Shown here in pieces: positions 1 to 33,700 of a stretch of 64,000 nucleotides of DNA. The DNA comes from Lichenostomus cassidix (Eukaryota; Chordata; Aves; Passeriformes; Meliphagidae). The stretch is from the NCBI GenBank assembly GCA_008360975.2, contig CM039187.1, forward strand, positions 18,877,495 to 18,941,494, given 5' to 3'. Within the stretch, counting starts at the first letter, position 1; every line of letters begins with the position of its first letter. The notes below the pieces were generated by a model. That model searched no databases. It was given only the letters and a program-made list of their open reading frames with translations, and was not told the origin of the DNA. Position numbers and translations under genes: made by a program.

Positions 1-341
1 AGAGGGTGATTTCCAAGATGGTCTCTCAGCCATGCAACCAAGAAAAAACACCCCTGGTATTAATGGTCAGTGCAGTTGAATGACAGTCAGGTTCACTTAG
101 ATCTGGGTTTCCCAGTCTTAAACTCAAATCCTTCTGTTGTTACACCCACCTCCTTTCCCAGTGTAGCTCCTGGGACTGGCTATAGGTCTCTGATGTGCCA
201 GCAGGATATGGTGCTGTGGTCTTGGAGGAGAGTCCCACAATGGGTTTGGAGGGAGAGAAGGATGTGCAATGGCAGGGCTTCATCCGGCACACAGGAGGGT
301 CTCCAAACCAGAAAGCACAGCTCCATTCTTGCACAGGGTGA

Positions 342-16317
<15,976 letters not shown>

Positions 16318-17850
16318 GTGAGGGGCCTCAGCTGCCTGCTCTGCAGCTCTGTTCCTGTCCCCCTGGCACAGGGGTGGAGGCCGTGTGCCTGCCGAGACCC
16401 TGCATGTGTCCATCTGTCTGCGGCACGAGCTGGAGGGGCTGACAGCCCTTCTGCAGCCGCCAGTACCAGCCGTGCAGGGCCATGGCCCCTCCGCCAGAGA
16501 CAGTGGCAGAGAGGGACGGTCCCGTCCTTGCCTGCAGGAGCTGCCTGGCCCCATCAGACTTGTTCCTGCCCTTCCTTATCCTGCACTTGGCTGCAGAACC
16601 TACTCTTGCTGCCCTGGGGAGGGGGAGCAACTGAAATCTACCCTCTGGGCTCAATTCTTCAATGGTTAAAAAAAAAAAGACAGCAATGCAGCAAAACAAA
16701 GCCAGCGGCTGCTTCTCCAGCTCCATCGTGCCATGGGGGTAGATGGGAGGGGGCCAGCCCTAGCCTGTCCCCCCTCCTGGGGCTGGTGGCCAGGGAAGCC
16801 AGGGCAATGGCATCTGGTCCCCTCCCAGCCACCTCAGTCACCTCTGCACCCTCCCCGCTTTCTTACAACTTTTGAACAGTTTTTGTGATACAGTTTTGCA
16901 CTTTTTAGTACCAGATCGAGCTGACCACCAGGGAGGTTTTTTTTGGGGCTACTTTTGATGCTTTTTGGGAATTGTTTAGAAAAAAACAAAACCACAAACC
17001 CAGCCATATCCTGTAGGCACTGCACTCTGGGGGAAAGAGGTTTTTAAAAGGACTCATGGGGAGATCCAGCTCCCCACCGCCACCCTGCAGCAAGCTGAGG
17101 GTGGGCTACTGTGTATACTGCTGCTGCTGCCTGCTCCCCAGCCCCATTTCAGCACCAGCAACCCTTCGGGGAGACAGCCCTGTGGCTGCCAGTACCAAGA
17201 AGGCAGCCTTGGGATGGCAGCACCCATTGCTGCACTTGTGGCTGCATGGGAGGCTGATGCACTGGTGCTTCATGACCCCCATTTTCCATCCCCCACTGCT
17301 GGCTGCCTGGACTGGCCCTGTTTGCAGCACCTGGCTGTGAGTGTCACACCTGGACATGGTGGGCAGCAGTGTGTAAGTACTCCCCATGGGGTGGTGACCC
17401 CTGGAGCCAGGGTTCATACAGGGGTCCCCACTGCCCTATGGGTCCAGCACAGGCTCGAGCTAGCTTTTCTTCCCCCACCTCTTTTCCAACGCATGGCTGG
17501 GGCCTCGGAGGCTGCCAGCAAAGCCTGGTCTGCAGTGCTGCAGTCCTCATGCTGCAGCAGCAGTGGTGCAGCCCTTTTCTCAGCCACATGCTCCCTCCTT
17601 GCCAAGGTGAGGGGCAGGCTGGGGCATCCCCCACCACTCCAGAGTGGGCTGAAGGATGCTTCTCCAGAGCAAGGTTCAAGTGATGGGAGCATGGCTGCAG
17701 GATTTTCCATAAAGGGGTCTGGGCACAGTGAAGGGCTGTGACCAGGGGCTGGCACACACGCAGTTCTCAGCCGCCTGGGACCTGGCTGGTTTCAGCACTG
17801 ACTTTGCGAATGTGTCAAAAATTTTTATTCTGCTCTTTTGAGTCTATTGC

Positions 17851-17888
17851 AAAAAAAAAAAAAAAAAAAGAAAAAAAAGAAAAAAAAA
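17851..17888 (+). repeat. Poly(A) run with two G interruptions
   Basis: A19-G-A8-G-A8 in the PSD 3' UTR. It is a simple repeat. The long homopolymer is prone to length error in sequencing. Confidence 0.85.
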
Positions 17889-17965
17889 TCCACCCTTGCC
17901 CCAGGTGGCTTGGGGGGTGGGGGGGGAAAAAAAACCTTTGTACAGCTTCTTCTCTCAGTTACTGA

Positions 17966-17971
17966 AGTAAA
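17966..17971 (+). terminator. PSD: PSD poly(A) signal (AGTAAA variant)
   Basis: AGTAAA, a common variant of AATAAA, followed 25-35 bases later by a GT-rich element (ggctgtgctgtggtttctt). The pattern fits a cleavage site at about 17,985-17,995. Confidence 0.5.
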
Positions 17972-18179
17972 ACTCGCTCTTAACTTCTTGGCTGTGCTGT
18001 GGTTTCTTCCCCATGGCTGGGGACAGCCCCAGCACAGAGGGATGCTGAGGAGGGGCTGGCAGCTGTCTCCTTGCTGCCAGCCTTCCAAACCCAGGCAGGG
18101 TTCAGGGCTGTTAGTGCCCACCAGCTCACACAGATGGGGCTGGACAGAGGGAGGGTAAAGACTAATGGAACTGTGTCCG

Positions 18180-18185
18180 TTTATT
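18180..18185 (-). terminator. NFKB2: NFKB2 poly(A) signal
   Basis: TTTATT on the plus strand, so AATAAA on the coding strand, 164 bases after the stop codon. The short 3' UTR then ends near 18,160, leaving only about 170 bases to the PSD poly(A) site. Confidence 0.65.
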
Positions 18186-18348
18186 CAGAAGAGGGACCAT
18201 TAAATAAGAGCAGAGATGGGCAGGAGCTGGCTGCATCCCGTCCCCCTGAGTCCAGGCAGCCGGACCCCAAGTCCAGAAGGCACTTGTGTGAGCAAGGCAG
18301 AGGGCAGTGCAGCTCCTTGTGTGGTCACAGGGGCTGCTGGCTGACTCT

Positions 18349-24838
<6,490 letters not shown>

Positions 24839-24859
<21 letters not shown>

Positions 24860-24883
24860 GTCGGCGCGGGGCCTGCCGCCAGC
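24839..24883 (-). other. NFKB2: NFKB2 start-codon exon with upstream acceptor
   Basis: The exon with the ATG (24857-24859) is preceded on the minus strand by a pyrimidine-rich acceptor (ctctcccctcag|GCTGG, exon edge 24883). The 24 bases before the ATG are 5' UTR spliced to an upstream non-coding exon. This agrees with the multi-promoter structure known for mammalian NFKB2. Confidence 0.65.
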
Positions 24884-25450
24884 CTGAGGGGAGAGGGGGG
24901 TTGAGCGGGGAGCGGGGCTGCAGGAAGGCACCGCCGCTCCGGAAAGTCCCTAGAAACCCCGCCGAGCCGGGAAATGACGGGACCGCGCGTCACCGGCCCG
25001 CCCCGCCCCGCAGCGGCCGGGGCACGGCCCGAGCCGGCCCGGGGCACGGGACAGGGGACACACACGGGACACGGGACACGGGGCCCGGCCCAGCCCGGCT
25101 CGGAGCGGGGCTCTGCTCGGCCCGGCTGCTCCTGCGCCCGCCGGCGGCTGCCCGGGGCGATGGGGCGGGCTGTCCCCTCCTCGCCCGGGGATTTTGGACT
25201 CGGAGCCCCGGGCGTGCTGGAAATCCCGGAGCACTCCGCCCGCCTCCCCCGGCCATTCTCGCGCGGGCGCTGCCTGGCAGCCCCGGGGCGCCAGATGTGC
25301 CGAATTTTCCCCCCGGGAACACGAAGGGATTTGCCCCCCATCGTCCCCGGCCGCCTGTCCCGCTACGGTTGCCAGTCCGCGCTGCGCTGCCATCAGCCCT
25401 TCCCCAGCAAGACCTGCAGTGCAGCACGGCTGAAAACACCCGCCTGCGCC
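24884..25450 (-). promoter_or_regulatory. NFKB2: CpG island upstream of the NFKB2 ATG exon, with a kappa-B site
   Basis: Dense CpG island, likely one NFKB2 promoter. On the minus strand it holds an exact GGGACTTTCC (24941-24950), the classical Ig-kappa-type kappa-B element, and a near match GGGATTTCC (25219-25227). There is no TATA box. Long open frames here are by-products of GC content. The acceptor at the ATG exon means transcription from here would need a short first exon or unspliced read-through. Confidence 0.6.
24941..24950 (-). promoter_or_regulatory. Kappa-B site GGGACTTTCC
   Basis: Exact 10-base match to the Ig-kappa enhancer kappa-B sequence, about 80 bases upstream of the NFKB2 start codon. 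Confidence 0.6.
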
Positions 25451-28400
25451 ATAAAGCCCCGCAGCAGCTCCTGAGTCCCCCAAGGTCCCCACCCCACACC
25501 ATCCCGCCCCGCACAGGGATGTGTCTCCCGCACAGGGATGTCTCCTCCAAGCCCTTATGGACTCCACAGCAGTCGCCCGAAAGTGCTGTCCCCAAGCCCT
25601 CTGGCTCCCCCCTGGCCAGGGGAATCTCTCTAGGACTCTGCAGACCGAAGCAGAGTCTGCAGCCCTTTGCCAGGCACCCAAAGCATCAAAGGGATGCTTT
25701 CCCTCTCCCCCGAGTTCCACTTACACAGCAGCCTCTGCAGCCTTCCCGCGGAGGTGGCCTGAGAGAGGCATTCGCTATCCGTGTTCCCATTCCCTCCTTC
25801 CCACCTGGGAACATCTGGCTTCAAAGTGGAAGCGACAGCCCCAGAGCTCTCTGTGGAAGCATCTCCCACCGCCCCAGCTCTCAACACTGCATGCTTCCCC
25901 CCGACCCCAGCAAGGCACTGCCAGCGGCTGGGGCCCTTCCCTGCCGCCCACAAGGCTCACACCCTCCTACTCACCGGGGAGGAAGAGGCTGGTCTCAGCA
26001 ACCCGTCCAGCCCCAGCATTGCCACAGGGACTGCCAGTACCACAGACAAGAGTTCCGCTGGGATCTAGGTCTGCCTCACCACAGAAAACCACCGGCGACT
26101 TCTAGCAAAGGGGCAGGATCAGGGGAGAGCCCACAGGCACACGCTCCACATTTCTTCTCACTAGCCAATGAAGAGGAAAAAAAAACGTATCTGACTCCAC
26201 GGTGCCCTCATACCATGATTTTCTGAATCAGTGGTTGCTGCAGGTCCTACTCAGGGGATTTTGAATGTGTGGGAGAAGAGGGGAAGGAAGGGGATTGTTC
26301 AATCCGGGCGTGACTCATATTCTTCAGAATATTCTTCAGAAGCTGAACAGAGACTTTTCAAGGAGATCTTTCAGCCACTCAAGTCTTCCAAAGGGGCTGT
26401 CCTGTGACCCCAGGCCTGAGGTTTTCCCCAGTTGGCCTGCCACCTGAGCCCAGAGATGCACCCCACACAGCTGTGCAGCCTGGGATGTGGGGTCTGAGGG
26501 ACCTGCAAGTGCAGGGGAGGTTGCAAGGTAGGTGAAGGCAGACATCCAGCACTACAAAATGAGGTGGGGACCTTCCTTCTGCCATTCTGCAGGGGCTTCC
26601 AAAGGCCTAAGAACATGGACGCAACTCCCTGCTGGCCAGTGGGAAGCAGCACACACTGCCTGCTGTTGGGATCCCACTGGTCATCCCACCAGGACAGCTT
26701 CAGCCTGCTACCACCAGCCAGCCATTCCTGCCTGCTGGCACAGATTTTCCAGAGAGGTGAAAAATGGGACAAACATACTTCCTCAGTGTGCTGGGAATAG
26801 CCACCTTGAACCCTGCCTACTGAGCCTAGTGGGGGAACCCATGCCTGAAGCTGCTGGATAAGAACAGACTGTGCCCCTTGAACAGCACAGGTCCCTTCTC
26901 CACTGGCATCAGCTCCATCTCCTCTTGAGGGGTTTTCACAGCTCACTCGTTGCTGCCCAGAACACTTCTGCTTGTTGCAGTGAACAGCATGACTAAGGAA
27001 TGTCATGGAGTCGTGTCTGTGTCCCCCCAGCCCACACAGCTCTGGCTCCCTATGGAGGTTGCTGGCCGTATTCCTGCACACTTGCACAGTGTGTGCTGGA
27101 GGAAGCCCACCTTGCTTGCTGAGCAGAGATGGTGTCACCACCTGCTTCCTTGTTCCCGGAAAAACAACGTCAGGCAACCTCAGACCTGCTCTCAAGGTAA
27201 AGTCCTGCCTCCTGTGGCAAGCAGCCATGCCCTTCTGGCCCCCAGGACTTGGGGTTTCCCCTAGAAGCGTAACACACCGAGCTTTTATCCCCCACACATC
27301 CCAGAAGGGAACCTGTCTCTCCTTCCTCTATTAGTAGCAACCTCTGCTCTGTGCTAGCCAACACATCTGACCTGGAGCATGGGCTGGAACTGCAGACTCC
27401 ATTTGCTTGGCTAATTCCTCCCCATCTTCACACCTTCCTAGGCTTCAGGAGGGATTCTCTAGGCATTGCTGGGAATGGGGGAAAAGAGCAGTAATCCAGC
27501 TGCAAGGCACTGTCCAGAGCAGCACCAGCTCCCTGCCCCAGAGTGCAGCATTGCCACAGCGCCCTTGCCAGATGGCACAGCCTTTCTGTGCCAGCCAGAC
27601 TGCTTCAATTAAGGGCCAGCCTTTGGCAAGCAGTGCAAGTAAAACCCATTCTTCCATGCCTGCAGCTCCTTGAACGTGACCTAGTAATGCAGGTGCTATT
27701 TTCTTCCCTCTCATGACAGTCGGCTGACTTGCAGAGCTGATGCCCCACAGGCAGGAGGGAAACATACGTCAGCCTATCTGAGGCAGGAGTGTTTAGCAGC
27801 CATGGGAAAGGGTGCTCCAGAAATGCAGGAGGCAGCACGAGTGCAGCTCTGCTCTAAACTGTGCTAATGCACAGCTGACATGTTCCAGCCACTCAGCTGG
27901 CTGCTCCTCTAACATACTCTTCCCTTTGCATTTTGATTTCCCTGGAGTCTGCTAACACCTGCAAACAATGGCCCTAAATACTTGACCTTGCTTTCTGAAC
28001 AAATCCTGTGCTCTGTTTCATCCCTGGAGTCACAACAGCAACTGGCAAGAGGCTGCTGAGTCTCATATCGTGTTCACAGTGACTTTGCTCTGAGACCCTT
28101 CCTGGAAACCAAGTCCTTGACCAGCAAGCATAGCAGAGAGAAATCCCTTCTCCGTGAAAGCTGTCCAAGCCTTCCCCTCCTGACAGCCTGCCTTTGAGCA
28201 CTGAAGCCGTTTGTATCTCTCTGCTTAAAATGCCTTTACTCCCATTGTGGCTATCAAGTTGGTTTTGGTAAGCCCCAGCCACCCACCGATCTTCTGGTTT
28301 TCTCCTCTAGGGCCTGCAAATCAGCTCCTTTGCTGTTGTTATGAACCATTAATCCAGCTGTCTATCCGTGTGCCCTCAGAGAACCCCTCCCAGCGTCAGC

Positions 28401-28740
28401 CCGGCGTTCGCTGCCTCTCACTCTCTGCAGCTTCCACCCTGCCCACAGTACCACTACCGTGTTGGTGCTCACGGCTCCATTTGGGCTAGAGCTTGCCCAG
28501 CCTGCGGGCACGGATCTGTTCCCCTCCGAGTGGGCAGCAAGCCAGCCCTGCTCCAACGCAGGCAGGGCTCAGCATGCAACAGGGAGAGCTGCAGGATGGG
28601 GCAGAACCCACTGGCAACACAGAAATAAGGAACTTCCCAACCGGCAGGGAAAAGGGTGTAAGCGCCAGCGCTGGGACTTGCTGTCTCCTGTCCCCTCCAA
28701 GAGAGCAACTGTCTCTCCAACCTTTATCTTCCCAACATTC
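25451..28740 (-). other. NFKB2 upstream region / predicted first intron
   Basis: No coding exon is recognised. Unique sequence, moderately GC-rich. It would be the first intron of transcripts from the distal promoter. No transposable element was recognised. Confidence 0.5.
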
Positions 28741-28987
28741 CGTACCCCAGCTAGCCCCACTGTCGGCCCAGAGGCAGCCAGGGACCGGCGCGGCTGCTGG
28801 AGCGAGAGGGAGCCCAGGACCCTTCCGCTGAGACGGGCAGCCCTAGCACAGGAACTTTAAACCTCTGGACCGCTCAGCTCCCTTTCCCTGGGAACCGTTC
28901 TCCCCTGGAGCGGGTAGCCCTGCCCGCCGCCCCTCGGGCGAATCCCCCCGGCACCCCCGAGGACCCCCACCCCGCCCGGCCGCTTAC

Positions 28988-29200
28988 CTTCACCCCAGCC
29001 TCAGGCCGGCCGCCGCGCCCCCGCCGCGGTACCGGGAAAGTCCCGACCCGACTCCGCCTCCCGGGGCTTCCCAGGCCCGGCTCCGCCCGGCGGAGCGAGC
29101 GGGAGGGCAGGCCGGGGGTCCCCCGAAGGGACTGGCAACTCCAGGCTGCTCCATCCCGGCCACACCGCCGATCCCCCACCTGCCTGGCACTCGGATCAGG
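28988..29200 (-). promoter_or_regulatory. NFKB2: Distal NFKB2 promoter and non-coding first exon (predicted)
   Basis: CpG-rich block (about 28,740-29,200) with a strong minus-strand donor at its lower edge (GGGGTGAAG|gtaagcgg, exon edge 28988). A second exact GGGACTTTCC lies at 29035-29044. A transcript from here would splice over 4.1 kb to the acceptor at 24883. A weaker alternative donor is at 25975 (CCCCG|gtgagtagg). The 5' end of the exon is not defined by sequence alone. Confidence 0.5.
29035..29044 (-). promoter_or_regulatory. Kappa-B site GGGACTTTCC
   Basis: Second exact copy of the same 10-mer, in the distal CpG island, about 50 bases 5' of the predicted non-coding-exon donor. Confidence 0.6.
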
Positions 29201-29324
29201 GAACCGAGTCCCAGGCTCTTGGCTGTCCCCCAAGGAGAGGGCAGGACCCTTCACCCCATTCCTAAAGCCAGCTGCTACCCCAGCAGGGAAGGACCATCTG
29301 CCTCACCCATGGCTGATTTTCATT

Positions 29325-29330
29325 TTTATT
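29325..29330 (-). terminator. Poly(A) signal of the TMEM150A-like gene
   Basis: TTTATT on the plus strand (AATAAA on the coding strand) in an AT-rich pocket. It lies only about 130 bases from the predicted NFKB2 distal first exon, so the two transcription units nearly abut head to tail. Confidence 0.5.
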
Positions 29331-29535
29331 ATTGTAAATTCACTGTTGTCTTTATATATACTTTTTTAAAAATATATTAGATACAAAAGTCAGAAATGCT
29401 CCTCTTTGAACTACATATACTGGTGGATTTACAGGCTGGTTTGGAAAAGGTGGGCAAATAGGAAAGCCCAACTTGATCAATGCGCACAGCAGCAGCAGCA
29501 GCAAATGCCCCTCTCCAGGGACAAGAAAATTTTTT

Positions 29536-29578
29536 ATATATATATATATAAGTATGTGTATATATATATATATATACA
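29536..29578. repeat. TA/TG microsatellite
   Basis: (TA)n interrupted once by agtatgtg, flanked by a T run. It is in the 3' UTR of the TMEM150A-like gene. Confidence 0.9.
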
Positions 29579-30620
29579 TATTTGTAGATCTATACATACA
29601 CACACGGCACTCACACCCCTCGACACCCCACCCCCTGCCCAGGACACCCCAGGCTGCACCTCAGCCCAAGGTCGCTGCAGCTGAGTGGGATGGGCTCCTG
29701 CCAGGCAGGCACTGGCCAAGGCACCAGAGGATGGATTTGGGAGTCCCAGAAGAATGGGGCACATGCTTCCACTGTTCCTACAGAAGTGCTTCCCTTTTCT
29801 ACGTCTGGGCTCCCTGGGACAGCTTCAGCTGGCAGCAGTACAGAGGGGAAGTCCACTTCTCTGCAGGCACAGTGACCTGCAGGACATCCCCCGTATGATG
29901 GTAAATTCAGAGACTCATTTCCCAAACTAGCTGGGAGCACGGGAATGCCGTGACCCGAGAGGTGAAACCTGCCTCAGCAGTTCTCAAAGCTGAAAAAATG
30001 GGGGGAAGGTCATTGACTGAAGGCATGGAAGGCCCTGAGCAGTGAGAGCCCTGGCACAGGGGGTCAGCACAGTCCAGCTGGGGCTGCTGGTGTCATCCTG
30101 CAGCAGAGTGAGGCACCACCCCTACCAGGGAAGGCAGGCAGGGAGAGACCCCCTGTTGCCATCCTCACTGGGGTTGCAGACAGACTGGCAGTGCAGTCAC
30201 TTTCCAAGGAAGGAAAAAGGCACTCTGGGTTTTTGGCTCCTCTGACAGTCACAGCAGCCAGCTGGAAGGCTTGCTCTGCTGAGCCTTATCCCTGTGGAGG
30301 AGGGAAGAACAGAGGTCTCCTCCCCTTCCAGCACATCAGGCTTGCATGGTGAGGGGAAGGTGACCACCCTGTTCCTCCATGTCCCTTACGGAAGGGAGCC
30401 TCTATATGACTACCATCAGCAGCCCCTGACTCACACCAGGACACCCCAGAGGCTCAGAGGCAGATCCTGGCTCTGTTGATAGCACCAGGTTGGCATCCCC
30501 GTGCCCCAGCAGTGACCCCAAACCCTGTGGGCAGGGAGGGGACAGCTCCTGCAGGGGCAGCAGCTGCCAGAGGAGCCCTGGACAAAGCCCCTGCTTAGAG
30601 TGGAGGGCACTGCAGGCCCA

Positions 30621-30673
30621 CATACACACACACAGAGACACACAGACACACACACACAAATACACACACACAA
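30621..30673. repeat. CA microsatellite, imperfect
   Basis: Blocks of CA interrupted by GA and AATA units (acacacacacagagacacacagaca and similar). Likely polymorphic. Confidence 0.9.
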
Positions 30674-30762
30674 GGCAGCTGGAGTTTCAGAGACATTCAA
30701 GGTGGGGAGTCACTCTCAGAGCCCAATTTGGGGTCTCTTCTGTGAGCTGCCTCCTGTAGAGG

Positions 30763-33700
30763 TCAGGCCATAGCCAGGCCCTCCACATGGCTGTGGATGT
30801 GGGCTGTGCTAGACAAGCTGCTCTCGCCTTTGTAACTTTTGGGGGCCCGGCTGGCTTTCAGCAGGACCAGGAAGGTGTCTGTGGAGATGGCCCCAAACTC
30901 AAAGGTGAACGTGCCGTAGAAGACCAGGACATCAATAATGAACATCCACTCACATAAGGCAGCCACATGCTGCAGCACGAAGCTCTCCTGGATGAAGAAC
31001 ACACCACCTGAGGGTATCCCAGTCAAGGAAAGCACAGCTGAACTCCAACTACCCCATGAAGGACCATGTCCCACTGCCACTACATGGTAGGGTGGCTGTG
31101 AGTGCCCACCCTCTGCAGGAAACACATTGCCACTCCTAAAACCCAGAAACCCCCACATGCTTCCCCAAGCACCAGGAGGGCCCTGGCATGGGTGAGGCAG
31201 TGGCACACATGCCCAACCCAGCCTTGGTAAATCAAGGCACTGATGCCAGGCTGGCACTTTCTGAAGAGGCCAGGGCACGAGGAATTCAGGCTGCAGGTCT
31301 CAGTGCAAGCCAGGTGCCCAAATGCCTTACCTTCCCCACGGTCCTTGCCTCTTCCTAAAATCAGGCTGATGGTCCCCATCCTCCCACATGATGCAGTCAA
31401 ATATGATAAAAATCAACCTTGGTAATAGGGTTTGGACTGTTACATCCCAGCCCTGCAGCACCTCCTGTCCTGTGCTGCAGGCTAGCCCACCCCACAGGGG
31501 GGGCCTGCTCCCACTTTTCCAGGTCCTACCCCTGCCAGAGCTTCTTTATCCTTCTCTCCTCCCCACTAGGGAAATATATTGCAAGAGCTACTGCGGGTGA
31601 GGGGAGGAGGCATGTACATCCCCCAGCCCTCCAGGTGAAGCCTCCAGCAGTACCATGCCTTGTGCAAGTGAGACCAAGATCTGGGAGAGCTGCAGAGGCA
31701 GGGACCTGACCTGCACAGTGTAGAGCCCTCTGCTCACTCCCCCCAGCCCATCAGGAGAGATCCCAGCCCTTTCCCCACACTGTCCACACTGCTGCCCGCT
31801 GCCTTCCCACTGCCAGTTTCCAGAGCTTAAAGAGCAGGAGGGCCACAGCAGATGGGTACCAGTCCTGTCTTCCTTGTCCTTACATGCCCTTCCTGTCCCT
31901 CCCAGCTGGCATGGCCCTGCAGCACTCCTGCCCTTCCCAGCTCCCTGCTTGCTTCCCAGCCTGCCTGCCTGCTGTGGTGACAGAGCAAGACCCTCTGATA
32001 TGTGCCAGGCCCACCAGCACCCCCAGGCTCCTCTTGCACTGCCTGACTCAGCCAGACCCCAGCCAGCCTCTTTGGGACCTATGAACACTGTATGCTTTTT
32101 CCCCTTCCTGCCCAATAACCACTGCCTTGTTTCCCAATTTATCCCTAACCTCAGTCCCAAATAAGCTCCTTAGTCCGCAGCCACACACTTGGGACCGTTC
32201 TTTGAGCTGCAGTCCACCTGATGCCATGCCCTCCCTCCCTAGTAAGGTGTTTGCAGACCCCAGTATCTGCTCACCAAGCCCTTCCTCATCCTACAGGCAG
32301 GTTGGCTGGTGGGTGCCCAGAAGCCCTGGCTGGCAGAGGTGCTGCCATGCACCCACCTGGTGCCTGCACAGAGCGTTTTTGTACTCAGCTTTGGTCAGAG
32401 AGGTAACCCAGATGGACTTTGTATTGCCAAGAGCTCAAAATACCTTTGTCCTAATAAAAACCCCAACAATTAACCAGACCTGTGTGGTGTGTGACTGGAG
32501 CCTGCAGCAGTGGCTAGGCTGTAGCAGCCAGGGCAGGGCTGGTTTGGGGCATCCCAGCACCCCAAGAGACACCCACCAGCATCCCTTCCCCTCCTCAACC
32601 CCTGCCCAGCCCTGATACTGCTGCTCCTCTAGCCTACACCTGCAGTGAGCTGCCCACCCTCAGTGCCCTGCCCAGCCCCTTTCCTGGCACCATGCTTCAC
32701 TGCTAGACCAAAGGGTAGGGAATATGGGGTGCATGCCCCACTCTGAGGACCACCTTTTGCCAGCCCATCCCTGATCTTCTTCCCACACCCTGCAGGATAC
32801 TGAAGACGAGGGTGAAGAAGGCCACAGTGGTGAGGATGCTACGTAAGTGGCCGGTCCAGTACTGCCCTCGGGTTTTGGCCATGCGATAGGTGAGGATGGA
32901 CTGCAGGAGCAGGAACAGCATGCTGGTGGGAAAGGCCACCCCTGCCCCGATGTAGTGCAGCACCTTGGCGTGGTCCACCTGTGGGGAAGAGACCATCAGT
33001 GCCAGCACCCTGGCACACTCCCTGTCACAGCATGACTCAGCTCCAGGGATTGGACTACTGCCCAAGAAGGGGTGCAGACAGTGTCAGGAGCAGGTCCAGG
33101 CAGCTCACCCTGTGCCTGACTCCTGGCTGGAGAGCAGGCTTGGACCCAACATCTACTGCTGGGATCTCAAAGAGCCCTGTTTCTTTTATCCATGGGCCAG
33201 CAGCCCTGCTGTGCCCAGGGGAAGGGGCTGCCCTCTGCCCTGAGCAGCATCTGGGGCTGCCTGCACTCCCTCCTGAGGGTCACAGCCCAGCACCACTCAC
33301 CACGGCTGGGGCACAAGGGGGATCGGAGCCCACAAAGCTTCTTGCGGGGCTGGCGCCGGCAGCAGCCTCCCGCCAAGCAGGAGGGACTGTCTGCCTCAGG
33401 CAGCTGCCGGGAGGCTGGTGCCTGGCAGTGCAGGCAGGGGCTGAGCACCGCCTGTGCTGCCAAGCCTGGGCCTGCTCCGCTCCCTGCGAGCACAGGCTCT
33501 GCCCCGACAGTTTCCTGGCGTCACCCCCGGGCAGGATCGTCAGCAGCCCGAACGGCATGTCCCTGTCCCTGCACGTGTCCATGAAGGGGACAGACCGTGC
33601 AGAGGGGCTCAGGTAAGGGTTAAACTAAACCCAGCAGCTTAATCTGGACCTGAACTATGAATACACAAAGAGAACTCCCAGCACCCTGGGAAGTACAGCA

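Larger units (their letters stand above)
16318..17990 (+). other. PSD: PSD 3' untranslated region
   Basis: Region between the PSD stop (TAA, 16315-16317) and the probable poly(A) site. It has short A tracts (16668-16680), T-rich stretches (16930-16980) and an A run broken by G at 17851-17888. No open frame in it resembles a protein. It ends at the AGTAAA signal near 17,966. Confidence 0.6.
29310..30762 (-). other. 3' UTR of the TMEM150A-like gene
   Basis: About 1.45 kb between the stop (30763-30765) and the first AATAAA downstream. It carries the TA and CA microsatellites listed separately and no recognisable coding sequence. Confidence 0.5.

Noticed and set aside
17148..17156. TTCAGCACC, left half of an NRSE/REST site, in the PSD 3' UTR
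   Set aside because: The right half (GGACAGCGCC) is absent. A 9-base half site is expected by chance.
29352..29764. Open frames rich in Tyr/Ile over the TA repeat
   Set aside because: Direct translation of the TA microsatellite.
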